Shown here one piece after another: positions 27,225 through 38,596 of a stretch of 64,000 nt of DNA (its first letter is position 1; every line of letters begins with the position of its first letter). Origin of the DNA: Lateolabrax maculatus (lineage: Eukaryota; Chordata; Actinopteri; Acropomatiformes; Lateolabracidae). The stretch is taken from contig CM062212.1 in assembly GCA_031216445.1 (NCBI GenBank), positions 2,954,001 through 3,018,000 on the forward strand, written 5' to 3'. Under the pieces are notes generated by a model that had not been told where the DNA came from, did not search any database, and worked only from the letters and a program-made list of their open reading frames with translations. Both the position numbers and the translations under genes were made by a program.

Positions 27225-27640
27225 GGTGGCCGGCTGCCACGCTCACATCTGCCGCACAGGAGACAACAAAAAAACAAACAAAACAAAAAAAAAAAAACGC
27301 GTGAGGCGGACGCGGGGCGGCAACCGGCGAGCTCAACGGGAGCTAAATGCTAACTAGAAAGCCATGAAATCCAAAACGGCGGGCGGGAACAAATGTACGA
27401 GGCTTACGTTAAAATACAAAAAATCCAGTATTTGTCAGGGTGTGCTGGTCATATTTTAGTAAAACGACGCGGTTGGCAGGTTAAAAATACTCTAACCGGC
27501 CGGCTCGTTGAGGTTTGTTGTCGCGGACATTTGACACCGGAACAACCGTCAGCGCGCAGCTCGCCGACGGCTCCGGTTCTCCGTCCGTCCTGCGCTTTGA
27601 ACGTAGCGAGCGGCTCTTTTTTTCACTCCAGGGTTCAACT
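27225..27640 (-). promoter_or_regulatory. BTBD9 5' UTR and CpG-rich promoter
   Basis: CG-rich sequence upstream of the BTBD9 start, for example 27,300-27,390 and 27,490-27,610. A possible splice acceptor (GCGGCAG, then ATGTGAGC) lies about 20 bases before the ATG, so a separate non-coding first exon may exist upstream. No TATA box was seen. Confidence 0.55.
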
Positions 27641-28372
27641 AAAGGCGGTTTCAGAAGACGCCGTCGTGATTAATTGTCCCCAACTGTGCAGGAAAATACA
27701 CAATTCCTCCGACATCACACCGACGGAAGCCGACTCTGGGTCAACCGCAGGCTCTTCCGGTTCGAGAAGCAGCTTTTCAAAATAAAGGTCCCCACCAGGA
27801 AGTCTTTTCAGCGATCAAAGGCACGTTTTAATTTCATGTTTCTCCAGTCACCTCTTCAAACTGAGACCTGTTTCACTGAAATCACCTTCAGTGTTAAAGG
27901 CGTCAATCAGACTCAATCAGACTGGTCTTTATTGCTTCATTGCCAAGTACACATGCAATTGTATTTTGGCTCATAAACAAAGTAAGAAGCAAGCACTGCA
28001 ATTTAAATATAAAATATAAACATGTATAGTAGAAAAAAGTGTAAAGTATACAAAGAAGTTGCAGTTTGAGCAGGAATGTGCAAAATATGAACCATGTAAT
28101 GTACAAATGTTCAACGTATAAAGTACTCAAGTACTGTACTGCAGGTACTATAGATCTTTTCATCGTTAATGCTATTATCAACAACTGTGTTTTTCCTACG
28201 ATCACAAGTCAAAATGTCTGCATTGAAAAAGGCCAATTGTGAGGTACTTGTGTAGCACTTCCCATAGTTACAAGTTGTTTTTCGGGGTAAGATTTTAAAA
28301 ACCTATAATGAACATATAAAATATAATGCAATGTTATACAGTAAATTAAAACACCCACTATGTACAATACTG

Positions 28373-28405
<33 letters not shown>

Positions 28406-29485
28406 TGTACAATAGGTAGACTTAGCTCCAACACAACATAAACATGCTGCTTACATACATGTTAATGTATCTGTAAAATATACCAATTGTATAATCTATA
28501 ATAACGTAATACCTATTTTTACATTGTAGTTTTTGCGTCTTTTATTTCAACAAAGGATGTGAATACTTCCTCCACCACTGCCAAACATAAATGACTGGTA
28601 CACACATCAACTCTGAGAGAATTCTTTGACGCTGCCTGTAGACTTTTACAGCATTTTACAGCAGTTGGCACTACTTTTTTTTTTTTACACAGTTGATCCT
28701 TGTGCCAGACCCAATTATCCCAGTGGACAATTAAGGTATTCTTCAAAAACCACGGCTGCAATCAGTCAATCAGGATGATTATCCATCGGCATGTGATTTA
28801 AAGACCTTTTAATCCACCTGAATTTACGCATTGTGCATCTCTGTTTCTCTTCCCTATGTTGTTCTCAAACTTTTAAGAGTCTCTAAACTTGTTCCTTCTT
28901 AAAGAAAGATACATTGTCCGCACCCTGTGATCAGTAAGGTGTCCCTTGCTCAAAGTGACTTTCATCCTTTTGTTCTAACTTACTCTTATCATAACTTCCT
29001 TCTAACAAACATATTCATAGTGATATGACTCAAAGTTCATTTTGGATTTCCTATTTCCCCACATTCAGTTACGACTTTTAACGTCACATCCGTCACAAAG
29101 CTTTCAGTTTGCTTTCAATACTTTGATACCAGGATATTCAAAGCTAACTGAACAAAGCCATGGTCAAATTGAATGCATATCAAACAATAGCAGGTGAAAC
29201 TAAACAGAAAAAAGTTAAAATAAAGACTAAAAACTTTTAAAATTGGTAAACAATTTAGGAAAGATTAGCAAAAAGTGCAGGACAGCAAGTTCATCGAGCA
29301 AAATGTGTCATATTATCTTCATTTACATTTTCAGCAACCACCCATATATATGTTGAGGTGTTACTTCTCCTTTTCACATTGTGTCATTATTACCACACTC
29401 CCTTCTGAATAAGAAGCATTTTACAATAATCCAACCAGAAAATGATCATAAAAACATTAACAGACATTAGGTTTGGTATGTTTGG
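27641..29485. other. Spacer between BTBD9 and receptor R1
   Basis: No gene seen. At about 27,905-28,110 there is sequence resembling a dispersed fish repeat (TCTTTATTGCTTCATTGCCA, then AAGTACAC and later GTGCAAAATATG). An (ATA)n microsatellite follows at about 28,370-28,404. The final part is presumably R1 3' UTR. Confidence 0.5.
28370..28404. repeat. (AAT)n microsatellite
   Basis: About eleven TAA/AAT units in a row. Confidence 0.97.
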
Positions 29486-32332
29486 TTATTTGACGGTTGC
29501 GTAGAGGCTGCTGGGATCAACAGAGGAAGATTTCACAGTTGTGTAGGTCACTGAATCATCATCATTTTTACTCTGAAACTGGCAGGAAACAACACAACAT
29601 AAGTTACACAACAGGATTTGACAGCACTGATGATTTCCAACAGTAAAACACAACATAACCAAGTGCAGTGCACCAGCTCTGTGCAACAGGACATGCAAAA
29701 CAACACAAAGCAACATTGTCAACGCAACAAAAGCAAAATGTTTTGTCTTCTTCATTCACCACCATCATCACCATCATCACTGTAACCAGTCAGACAGCTT
29801 ACCTGACTTTTACTGCTGGTCTTCTTGGTGAAGCTGATGGAGGCGTAGGAAACACCATCTGCAGGATCAGCCTACACAGAGAAGACAACATGATGGCTGC
29901 TCAGTAACATGTGGATTTATACTGACTCTCTCTTCTAACTTTATTCTATTTCCTCACAGTCAACATTTTAAATTTGAATTTAAACGACGTCTCAACATGT
30001 TGTATAGTAGTTTTTTGGTGGTGGTTTGTCCCTTGTGGTGTTGTCCAGTTGCATCATCTAACTTCCCTTTTTATCTTTATTTCACATTGTCACACTCTCA
30101 ACACTGTGCAGACTGTAAATACAGTTATATTTCAGAGAACAAATGCAAGCAGCAGTGAGTGTAACTTTGCACTGGGTGCAGTGTGTGATCTCACCGTGTC
30201 CTGACTGGTTTCTGGACCAGACTGAGTCCCTGCAGCGTTTGAGGTCAGCCCCTGGACAAACACAGTCTAGTTAGACTTGGTACAGTTCAGTTCATGCAGA
30301 TATTGTCAGGGCACGATGCAAACAACAGCCGTGCAACGTATGCAGTATATCTGAGCAGGTTTCAGGTTGAGGCAGTGTGATGGGAGAGTCAACACAGCTT
30401 CAAACTGTCTCTGTGAAGCGTACAGTGTTCAGTTCCTTGACCTTAGTTTTAATACAACACAGTCAGTACTGTTCATCTTATCTGATCCTTTCTCAGCTAT
30501 AGAGTCAAACTTTACAGTGAAGAACCGTTTTTAAACTCACAACATTGTCATTCCTCCGGGTTTTGTTCCCTGAAAAGACAAAAAAGAGAGTCGACTTCAG
30601 CTTCCACAATAGAAAATCCAGTTTTATCAAAACGTCTTGTTTATGACAGTTTGATCTGTGCTCTCACCTTTAGTTCTCTTCCATCTGATGACGGCCACAA
30701 CGATTATTAAGAGAGCTACTAAAACCACAGCCACAATGATGAGCCACCACCACGGAGCTGGAAAGAGAATGAAAATACTTTAAGCATTTCTGCTGCAGCT
30801 TTCTGTTCTGTTCAGAGTCATTTAGCTAAAAGAGGAGCGGATTAGGTGTGATTAAACATTCATTTGATAGTTTAACTAAGTGCTGCAAGGTTCCTCGACC
30901 CACAGCCACACAACCCACAATGAGGTAACATTGTAGAAATGGATTCATGAAAGTGTTGAGTCACTACCTCGTAGTTCTGTTGAAACATCTTCGGTTTCTG
31001 ATGCTGTCGTGATGGTTCCTGCTTTTACGTCGTTTTTAGTGGTTCTTGTTGATTTAGTTGCTGCTGCTGTTGTTGTTGCTGTTGTTGTGTTCTCACCTGA
31101 ACAGATGAGCAACAAAACTGTTCAGTACAAAACTTGTGTTGTGTTGTAATATTTAAATGTCAAATCCATAAAATAAAAAAATATTTTAGTCAATTATTCA
31201 CATCAGCTCAGCATATTCTCACCTGGTTTCTCACCTGAGGTCTGAGGGCTGAGGGGAAACTTCTGCACTTTGTCACCATCAGTAACTTCACATGTAAAGA
31301 CTTTATACCTCGATGTGTAAATGTAATGAGAGGTCAGAAAGGTCACAGAGGTGTTACAGGGAGACTGTGATGTCTTCAGATCTTTGTTATCTTTACCCAC
31401 ATCGTTACCCTGAAACAGCCACTTCACTTTGTGTTTACATCGTCCATGTGTCGACACAGAGCAGATTAACATCACCTCATCATCGTCCTTATGTTCAGTC
31501 ACTGGTGCAGATGGAGATATTGTGAGAAAAAGACAACAAGAGTAAAATTAACTTCATCACTGTATTAATATTTTACTTATTAGTGTAATGTTTCAGTATT
31601 TTGTTCTAACAAGACAGTTTGAGCTGAAAACATTAAGATGTAAATACTCACTGTTGATAACAGACAGATAAACCAGAGAGTCTGGACCTTGTTGTTTTCC
31701 TCCTAACATGTTGAACTGTCTGCAGGTGTAAAGACCAACATCCTCAGCTGTGACCTTCTTTATAACCAGAGAACAGTTCTCTGTAACACTCAGTCTGTCT
31801 GATTTTTCTTTAGCATTTACACCAATCTGCCCAAGATTAATCAGCTCTACTGCTGCTCTCTTTCTTGAATCACTGAAGATCCATGTAGTACCATCACAGT
31901 TATTCTGACCCTCTATCACACTTTCACAAGACAAAGTGACTTCCTCTCCAGCTCTGACAGTGAAGGAGAGGAGAAGGTCTCTGGCTGCTGCTCCTGACAA
32001 GATGAGAGAGAAATATAAAGAATAAAAAGAAATACAAACATGACTCTTAATGTGAGTGTGAGGATCATTTTAGATACAACAAAAGTTGACACATGTGCCT
32101 CATCTTTGGTTTGAAAGACTTCACCAAACTCATTATTCACCTTGTTGGAAAACAAACAGATTTGGTTGTCTCAGTTAAATGAAGTTCAGTTAATAAAGTA
32201 ACATTAATGATATTAATGAATGAGCTTTTTAATGTGTCTGTGTGTCATATGCATGTTATATGTGTCCTTACCTGTAAACTGAAGCTCCAGCATCAGAAAT
32301 AAAGACATTTGAATCCATCTGAATTCCACCAT
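29486..32332 (-). CDS. R1: two-Ig-domain inhibitory-type receptor with three ITIM-like motifs
   Basis: Exons, in transcript order: 32332-32272 (signal peptide, MVEFRWIQMSLFLML), 31993-31652 (V-like Ig), 31501-31223 (second Ig), 31096-30968 (Thr-rich stalk), 30757-30668 (transmembrane), 30569-30541 (29-nt micro-exon), 30251-30195, 29871-29803 and 29578-29486. Joined phases give 1,149 nt, or 382 residues. The transmembrane segment starts PWWWLII and ends at basic RWKRTK. The tail holds VSYASI (exon 8), then VTYTTV and SLYATV (last exon). All three fit the S/I/V/L-x-Y-x-x-I/V/L ITIM consensus, so recruitment of SH2 phosphatases is inferred. Each Ig domain has four cysteines. Stalk threonines suggest O-glycosylation. 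The family is not identified by name. A twin GGAA site lies upstream at 32,409-32,436. Confidence 0.88.
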
Positions 32333-32399
32333 CGTGCCTCTCTGTCTCTCCTCTCTCTGCTTCTTGTTCTTGTAAGACTCTGAACTTAAAGAGAAGTGT

Positions 32400-32445
32400 T
32401 GTATCTACTTCCTCTAATTAGTAACGTGTCACTTCCTCACAGCGA
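32400..32445 (-). promoter_or_regulatory. Twin ETS/PU.1-like GGAA sites upstream of R1
   Basis: On the minus strand the stretch reads GAGGAAGTGACAC, then TTAGAGGAAGTAG. The GGAA cores are 24 bases apart and lie about 75-105 bases before the R1 ATG. The same pair recurs before R4, R6 and R5. AGAGGAAGT-type sites are known binding sites for PU.1 and other ETS factors in leukocyte genes; use here is inferred. Confidence 0.5.
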
Positions 32446-32479
32446 CCGTCGTCCTTCTTCTCTCTCGTACGTTCCTCCG

Positions 32480-35428
32480 TCTCTTATGGCCGACATGAGT
32501 TTCTCATTTTTAAAATAGAAAGTGTTGCAGTATGCAAGTCTTACTTAAAGGGAGGCTGTGAAATCTTTATTGTACCCGGGCGTACCAAATAGGCTACAGT
32601 ACAGTTTAATAAATTGTGTCACACTTGGCGAAGTAAACACAAGGATACACATGTGACTACCTCTGGTTTTTAAAATAAGGTGTTAATACAGGGTAGATAC
32701 AAAGTACATAATATGGAAATGAGATGAACTGGATTATATTCACGGGAAGCGTAAAGCATGATATTTGTGTCCTTTATGAATTAATACATCCCACTTAATT
32801 GACATCACTTTATTCTTTGATTTTGGGTGGCAAGAAGAAAAAAGTCTCACATTTTTACATTGAAATGAACTCAGGTCTGAAACTGGAGCATTGTGGTTTT
32901 ACAGCACCTCAAGTCTCAGATTGCTTCAGTTGCTTCCTTTTCATCTTTGCTACTTAATGTGAGCTGGCTATAGACTGGAGAAACCTACCTGCAACTTTTG
33001 AGGTGGAATGTTTTCTTGCATGTTACTCAAAGCACAAGTTGACCTGATATTAAACAATAACAGGTGACAGGAAACTCACAGTAAGAACTAATACACATAA
33101 TGTTGGGTTATTGTGCTGCTGGTTAACCTACTGCACCCCCTTCTGGACAAAAAGGCTTTTTACAGCAACAAATCCTGAAAATGATCCGAAACAACATAAT
33201 CAACATTTATAAGTTATCAATGCTAAATCATATCAACTAAATAAGCTAAATGAGCAGCATCATGGAGGGAACCTCAGTGCTGACTGGTCTCGATAAAGTG
33301 ACTGCTGCGTTCTCCTCGATATACTTTTGCAGAGTAATTCCAAGTGCACAATATGGAACTAAAGTAATTCCATTAATGCAATAAAAAAACTTGTATAGGA
33401 GGGCTAGAAGATCATTCCTACATGTGTGTTGACTCAGCAGGGACATTACAACATTAAATGAGAAAGTTGATCTACAGGATAATCAATATTTGAAAGCAGT
33501 ACAGAGCCTTATGTATTATATTCCATTACATTTTAAATTGTCACCTGGGTTAGGTGGTTATTGGTGCATAACAATTCACCACAATGCAGGAAATGAAGTG
33601 TTTGACTCTCAGAATCGCTTAATATGTGTCGCACCCATGTTTTAATGAATCCTGCGCCCTTCAACAGTGATAACACCAGAGGTAAGTTATGTGACCAATC
33701 CAAATTTTTAACCGATCATGTCATACACTGACAGCTAAATTACCACAGCTTCCATAAAAACTAAACTTTAGACTACTTGCTGTGCTGAGTTTTAAGCTTT
33801 AAACAATATGTAGCCCTCACATGCAAGAAAGAAATGCATGGGAACAGAGTATTTAAAATGAAATACTGGGCTCAGCCCCTGATGGTTAACAGTTCAGCCA
33901 ATGCCCCAGGCTCAAGTTCACACTGTGTCCAGTCCCACAATGCATCTGACGTGTTTCACACCCTGAAAAGAAGAAGAAGAAGATGAGGAAGTTGAACGTG
34001 TGAAGAATGTTGGTTAGGTTTAATGTTTGCAATGATGCAACTTGTTTTGTTTAGATGGTGTTTATCAGAAAACAGACAGGAGTCATGGTGATGTTTGACA
34101 GCACACATGAACAGACAGGTGAAGAGTCAAACTCCTCACACAGCAGAATTTAACTCTTGATGTCCACGGTGCAACATGGTGATACTGTAGCAGCTGAGAA
34201 AGACCACAGATGAGATGATATCTCACTGGTCTGAGACCTGTTGTTCCTCATTGTATCTTTGTGTCGTGTTTCTCACAGAGCTGAAGTGTTTTGGTGAGAA
34301 TGTGGGTACAACAGCAGCAGAGCTCTGGAGGTTTTACCCTCTAATGACGACCACATCAACATCAGAAACACATGAGGCCCACAGGAACAGACAGTCCTCA
34401 CTTTATCAGGACATAAGACAGAGAGGCGCTTATCCAATTCTGTTGAAAACTACTTTAACTCCTGGAAGGTTTGGGGTCACTGAGACTAGTTACACCAAAC
34501 GGTTCAACACTGATGAGCGTCCTGACTGAACTGTCTTTAACTGCCAGGACGTAGAGCATCAGGCCTCCACAATGTGTAGCAGCAGGTCTGTTCATGTGGT
34601 TTTCAGAGGATAGAAATACACATTTTGTGCTCCACTCTTCAACTAGACAGTGGTGGACGAGTTTGTTTGACATCAATACTTCAACTGTTGGTTTGGAGGT
34701 TTTTCGTGTCATACGCTCACTGCAGACACGACTAGCTGGACGTTTCAGATGTGAGAAATGTATTTATTTTCATATTAGGTCAGAGTAGGTGGTTGTGTGC
34801 ATCCAAAACCTCTGAAAGTTGCCTGAGTCATTAGATTTCTGTGCATTCTCAGGTCACTTTGAGTGCATTTATGTCTGTATTTAGACACATTTGAGGGTCC
34901 AGTGTGAACAGAGCTGCTCAACTGCTGTTGTAGCTGTGGTGCTTCTAGTAGAGGCCGGACATTCATAGTAAAGAATATATTTACTTTCCATTAGACACTG
35001 TAAGTACATGAAGGAATCACACAACACAATGTAGAATTAAAAGCAGTAAGTATTTCTTTATTTCCAGATTATATTGTTATCAGATATAATAAAGAAAAAA
35101 CAGTTTAGCTGTTAACTGTGTTAAACTCCATTACGATTCAAGCCAAACACATATACGTCCCAACAAATATAGTAACAACAATGTTAAATGAAAGTGAATT
35201 AAAATGAGTTCTTCTGTAGACAGAGTGATACAAGTGAGGACATGCTACGCTACTTACAAAAGGCAATCATAAAAATCTGCAGGCCTAACTTCACACAGGA
35301 AAAGAGAAGACGTTCTTAAATGCATCTTAAAATGAAATTAAATCCATATCTTTAATATCTGGCTGCTACTAAGAATCGGTTCAGCGAAACACCAACTGCT
35401 GAGTCGATGTTGGTGTGGAAGTTGTTGA
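32480..35428. repeat. R1 upstream spacer, first copy of a recent segmental duplication
   Basis: No gene seen. The whole stretch, with R1 5' exons (from about 30,970) and on to about 35,705, recurs almost base for base at about 46,950-51,640. Its distal part (about 33,900-35,150) recurs a third time at 59,765-62,150. Short open frames, such as one of 104 codons at 34,215-34,529, are identical in all copies because the DNA is, so their persistence is not evidence of coding. Confidence 0.9.
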
Positions 35429-35512
35429 TCAGTGGAGTCTGACAGAAGCTGAAGAGTCTCCAACGTTTTCATAGTTCACTGTGCCGTCATGTCCGCCTCC
35501 ATCATGATGCAC
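35429..35512 (-). pseudogene. Orphan terminal exon of an R2/R5-type receptor
   Basis: An 84-nt exon with a splice acceptor at 35,513, identical in plan to the last exons of R2, R4 and R5. It encodes VHHDGGGHDGTVNYENVG, then DSSASVRLH and a stop. The flanking intron matches R5 only to about 35,705, where similarity ends just before the micro-exon should appear. No other exons of that gene are present upstream, because R2 starts in the opposite direction at 36,574. Best read as a gene remnant left at a duplication or inversion breakpoint. Confidence 0.8.
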
Positions 35513-35705
35513 CTGTGAAAAACAACAACACACCTGAGTTCAAATGGAACAAATAAATGTTGAATTGAAACCTGACAAGTCCATACATTTTGTTATAATG
35601 CCCCAAACTGTCCTGCATCACAGTAACATGAAGTCACCAGCAGCAGCTTATCATCATTTACACTGACTTACAGTCCCTGATCATTCAGATACATTTTTCA
35701 TTTTA

Positions 35706-36480
35706 CTCATCAGTTTGAAAGTTAACCCATGAAAATTATCTCAGTTTTCCTATGATTAATACCAAATGACATGAAGTCCTTTAAAGGGACTTTCTTAAAA
35801 ACTTACAGCTATTGGTTTCTTTTCAGGAAGTCATTCAGAAGCTAAAGTGTTAATAAGATTTTCTAAAAATACAGCAGCAGAGGAGGAAGCTGCGGTTCAG
35901 TGTGGAGTTAAAGGACAGGATGTGTTTTCAGATGAGTTCCAAGACACAAACTACTCCACAGTAACTCTCTATGATGCATTTCACTTCACCCGAAGCTTTA
36001 ATTTCATCCAGTGCACCTGTGGTCTAGTTTAGCCACTTCTGTTTTACTATCGTAACCACTACAAACCGACATAATGCTCTATCAAGTAAAACATCGCAGA
36101 CTCAACAAGTTCAATCTGCATCCAGTTATGCATTGTGGTCACATTTGAGCTCCTGAAAATAAGACGAAGCCAAAGCAAGGCAGCTTTCTGTGTATAGCAC
36201 AATTTTTTTTACACAAAGGCAAATGCTTTACAAAGTAAAACATACAGTAAAGGGGGAAAAAATGTCATTAAAAAGTGCAAGGATATGGACAAAAGATCCA
36301 TAAGATAAATAGATTTTAAAAAGTGAAAAGTACACTAAAATGAAATTTAAAAGAAAAAGATATAAATAGATAAATATTACAGGTCAGAGTAGAGCTTGGT
36401 GTAACAGTCTTTGGCTGTTCAAATTCAGCAGATAAAAAGATAAATTATGTAGGTGGAGTATCATAAGATAAACAAGAAGG
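35706..36480. other. Breakpoint spacer between the orphan exon and R2
   Basis: About 0.8 kb of AT-rich sequence that I cannot match to the other receptor spacers. A 61-codon open frame at 35,847 has no recognisable domain. R2's GGAA site lies at the right edge, at about 36,474-36,488. Confidence 0.45.
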
Positions 36481-36573
36481 AAGTGACACATGATTTGTCT
36501 CATTTAACAAGCACCACTTCAGAGACTCGGACAGTTAACAGCTGAGGAGGGACAGAAAACAGACTCAAGCACG

Positions 36574-38596
36574 ATGGTTGAATTCAGATGGATTAAAATA
36601 TCTTTATTTCTGATGCTGCTGCTTCACTTTACAGGTAAGGATACATACAACATACAGAAATACCAGAAACATTACAAAACACACTTCTGTCTTCTTTACA
36701 CTTAATGTCAACATAACACCATGCTGATATTTCTGCTTTGTTCCTTTCACCTTTACATCATCAGTGACTGGACAATATCCCCCCTACTTTGTCAGAGACG
36801 GAGATGAAGTCACTTTGCTTTGTGGAAATAAGATTGATGATCAGAACAGATGTGAGAGGACTACCTGGATCTTCAGTAGTGGTTTACAATACACAGAGCT
36901 GGTTGAATTTGGGCAGATTGGTAAAAATGCCAAAAATAAATCAGACAGACTGAGTGTTACAGAGAAATGTTCTCTGGTTATAAAGAAGGTCACAGCTGAG
37001 GATGCTGGTTACTACTCCTGCAGACAGTTTAAATCAGGACAACTCAATGCTCGTGTGTCTCATCTGTCTCTTCTAACCAGTGAGTATTTACATCTTAATG
37101 TTTTCAGCTCAAACTGTCTTGTTAGAACAAAATACTGAAACATTACTTAATATTTAAGATTAATGTGATGAAGACAATTTTACTCCTTTTGTCTTTCTCT
37201 CACAATATCTCCATCTGCACCAGTGACTGAACATAAGGACGATGATGAGGTGAAGTTAAAATGCTCTGTGTCGACATACGGTTGGTGTAGACACACAGTG
37301 AAGTGGCTGTATGAGGGTAAAGATGTGGATGAAGATAACAAAGACATGAAGACATCACAGTCTGACTGCTCAGTTACTCTGACATTTCCTACTACTCATC
37401 TTAAGCAGAAGTCAAAGTATCATGAGTTGTTTAAGTGTGAAGTGACTAATGGTTACATTGGTCAGCTGTTCACCTTCAGACCTCAGACCTCAGGTCAGCA
37501 AACAGGTGAGAATATGATGAGCTGTTTAAAATCCCTTCCTATATTTGATCGTTGGATTTAAGTTTTAAGAAGATTATTTCTTATTTAGTTACTGCAGATG
37601 GTGAACATGAGGTATTTTCTCATTTTACACTTTGTTGGTTTTTGTTGTCATTTATCAGGTGAGGACGCAACAACAATAACACAAGAAGGTGAGAAACAAA
37701 GTAACTTATTGTATTCAACATGAAACAGATCAGGAGTTGTGAATATAATTTATAAACACACAAACGCAGCAGATGTGGTTAAACATGTAGATGCATGTTT
37801 ACAGTGGCGGTCTTGGATGTTTTGGTGACGTAGACAAACTCTCATATATTCATTGGGCCTTTATGTTTATTTTCCTATTCTCTGTGCCCCCCCCCCTCCC
37901 CCCCCCCACACACACACACAGACACACTGCTGAAACATGGACACTGCTGTTTACTAGTGTAGATGGAGAGATTCTTTCCAAAAGACTTTTCATCAGTGGA
38001 AGTTTCAAACATACAAACTATCAAAACTTTCTTCTCTGACATGATTTGTTTCTGTTTCACAGCTCGTACAGGTTGTTCTGTTCTGGGCTACATAATGTTG
38101 GTTATGCGTGTGGCTGAACTCCTCCTGATTACTGTGATTACTGTTCTTCTCATCAGAGCTGCAGGTGAGAAAACTCAGACCAACATTTGTTCAGACTGAT
38201 TAACACAAACTGTAAGTTTCCAGCTGAAAAGTTCCTCTGTGATTTATTTTCCAGGGAACCAGAGACCACCTGATGACAACACTGTGAGTTGAAAACACAA
38301 AGTGAAGTGAACTGATGAGTAAAATGAAAAATGTATCTGAATGATCAGGGACTGTAAGTCAGTGTAAATGATGATAAGCTGCTGCTGGTGACTTCATGTT
38401 ACTGTGATGCAGGACAGTTTGGGGCATTATAACAAAATGTATGGACTTGTCAGGTTTCAATTCAACATTTATTTGTTCCATTTGAACTCAGGTGTGTTGT
38501 TGTTTTTCACAGGTGCATCATGATGGAGGCGGACATGACGGCACAGTGAACTATGAAAACGTTGGAGACTCTTCAGCTTCTGTCAGACTCCACTGA
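36574..38596 (+). CDS. R2: two-Ig-domain receptor with charged transmembrane segment
   Basis: Exons: 36574-36634 (signal peptide, MVEFRWIKISLFLMLLL), 36765-37079 (V-like Ig), 37224-37505 (second Ig), 37659-37688 (very short stalk, DATTITQE), 38063-38164 (transmembrane), 38255-38283 (micro-exon) and 38513-38596 (tail). Total 903 nt, or 300 residues. This is the only plus-strand member. Both Ig domains keep the four-cysteine pattern. The transmembrane region carries VMRVAELLLITVITVLLI, so Arg and Glu lie within or at the edge of the membrane. The tail holds one ITIM-type motif, VNYENV. Poly(A) signal AATAAA at 39,189-39,194. An adaptor-coupled role through the Arg is possible but unproven. The 3' half is one arm of a large inverted repeat with R4. 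Confidence 0.87.
37884..37926. repeat. Poly-C and (CA)n tract in R2 intron
   Basis: Runs of C broken by one T, then CA repeats, in the intron before the transmembrane exon. A related poly-C tract in R5 (plus-strand poly-G at about 52,038-52,061) has run into the stalk exon there. Confidence 0.95.

Noticed and set aside
33246..33446. 66-codon minus-strand frame identical at 49,165-49,365
   Set aside because: The two regions are near-identical duplicated spacer DNA, so identity of the frame says nothing about coding.
37791..38060. Plus-strand frame through the poly-C/CA tract as an R2 exon
   Set aside because: It lies within an intron whose flanking exons join in phase without it; the tract is simple sequence.
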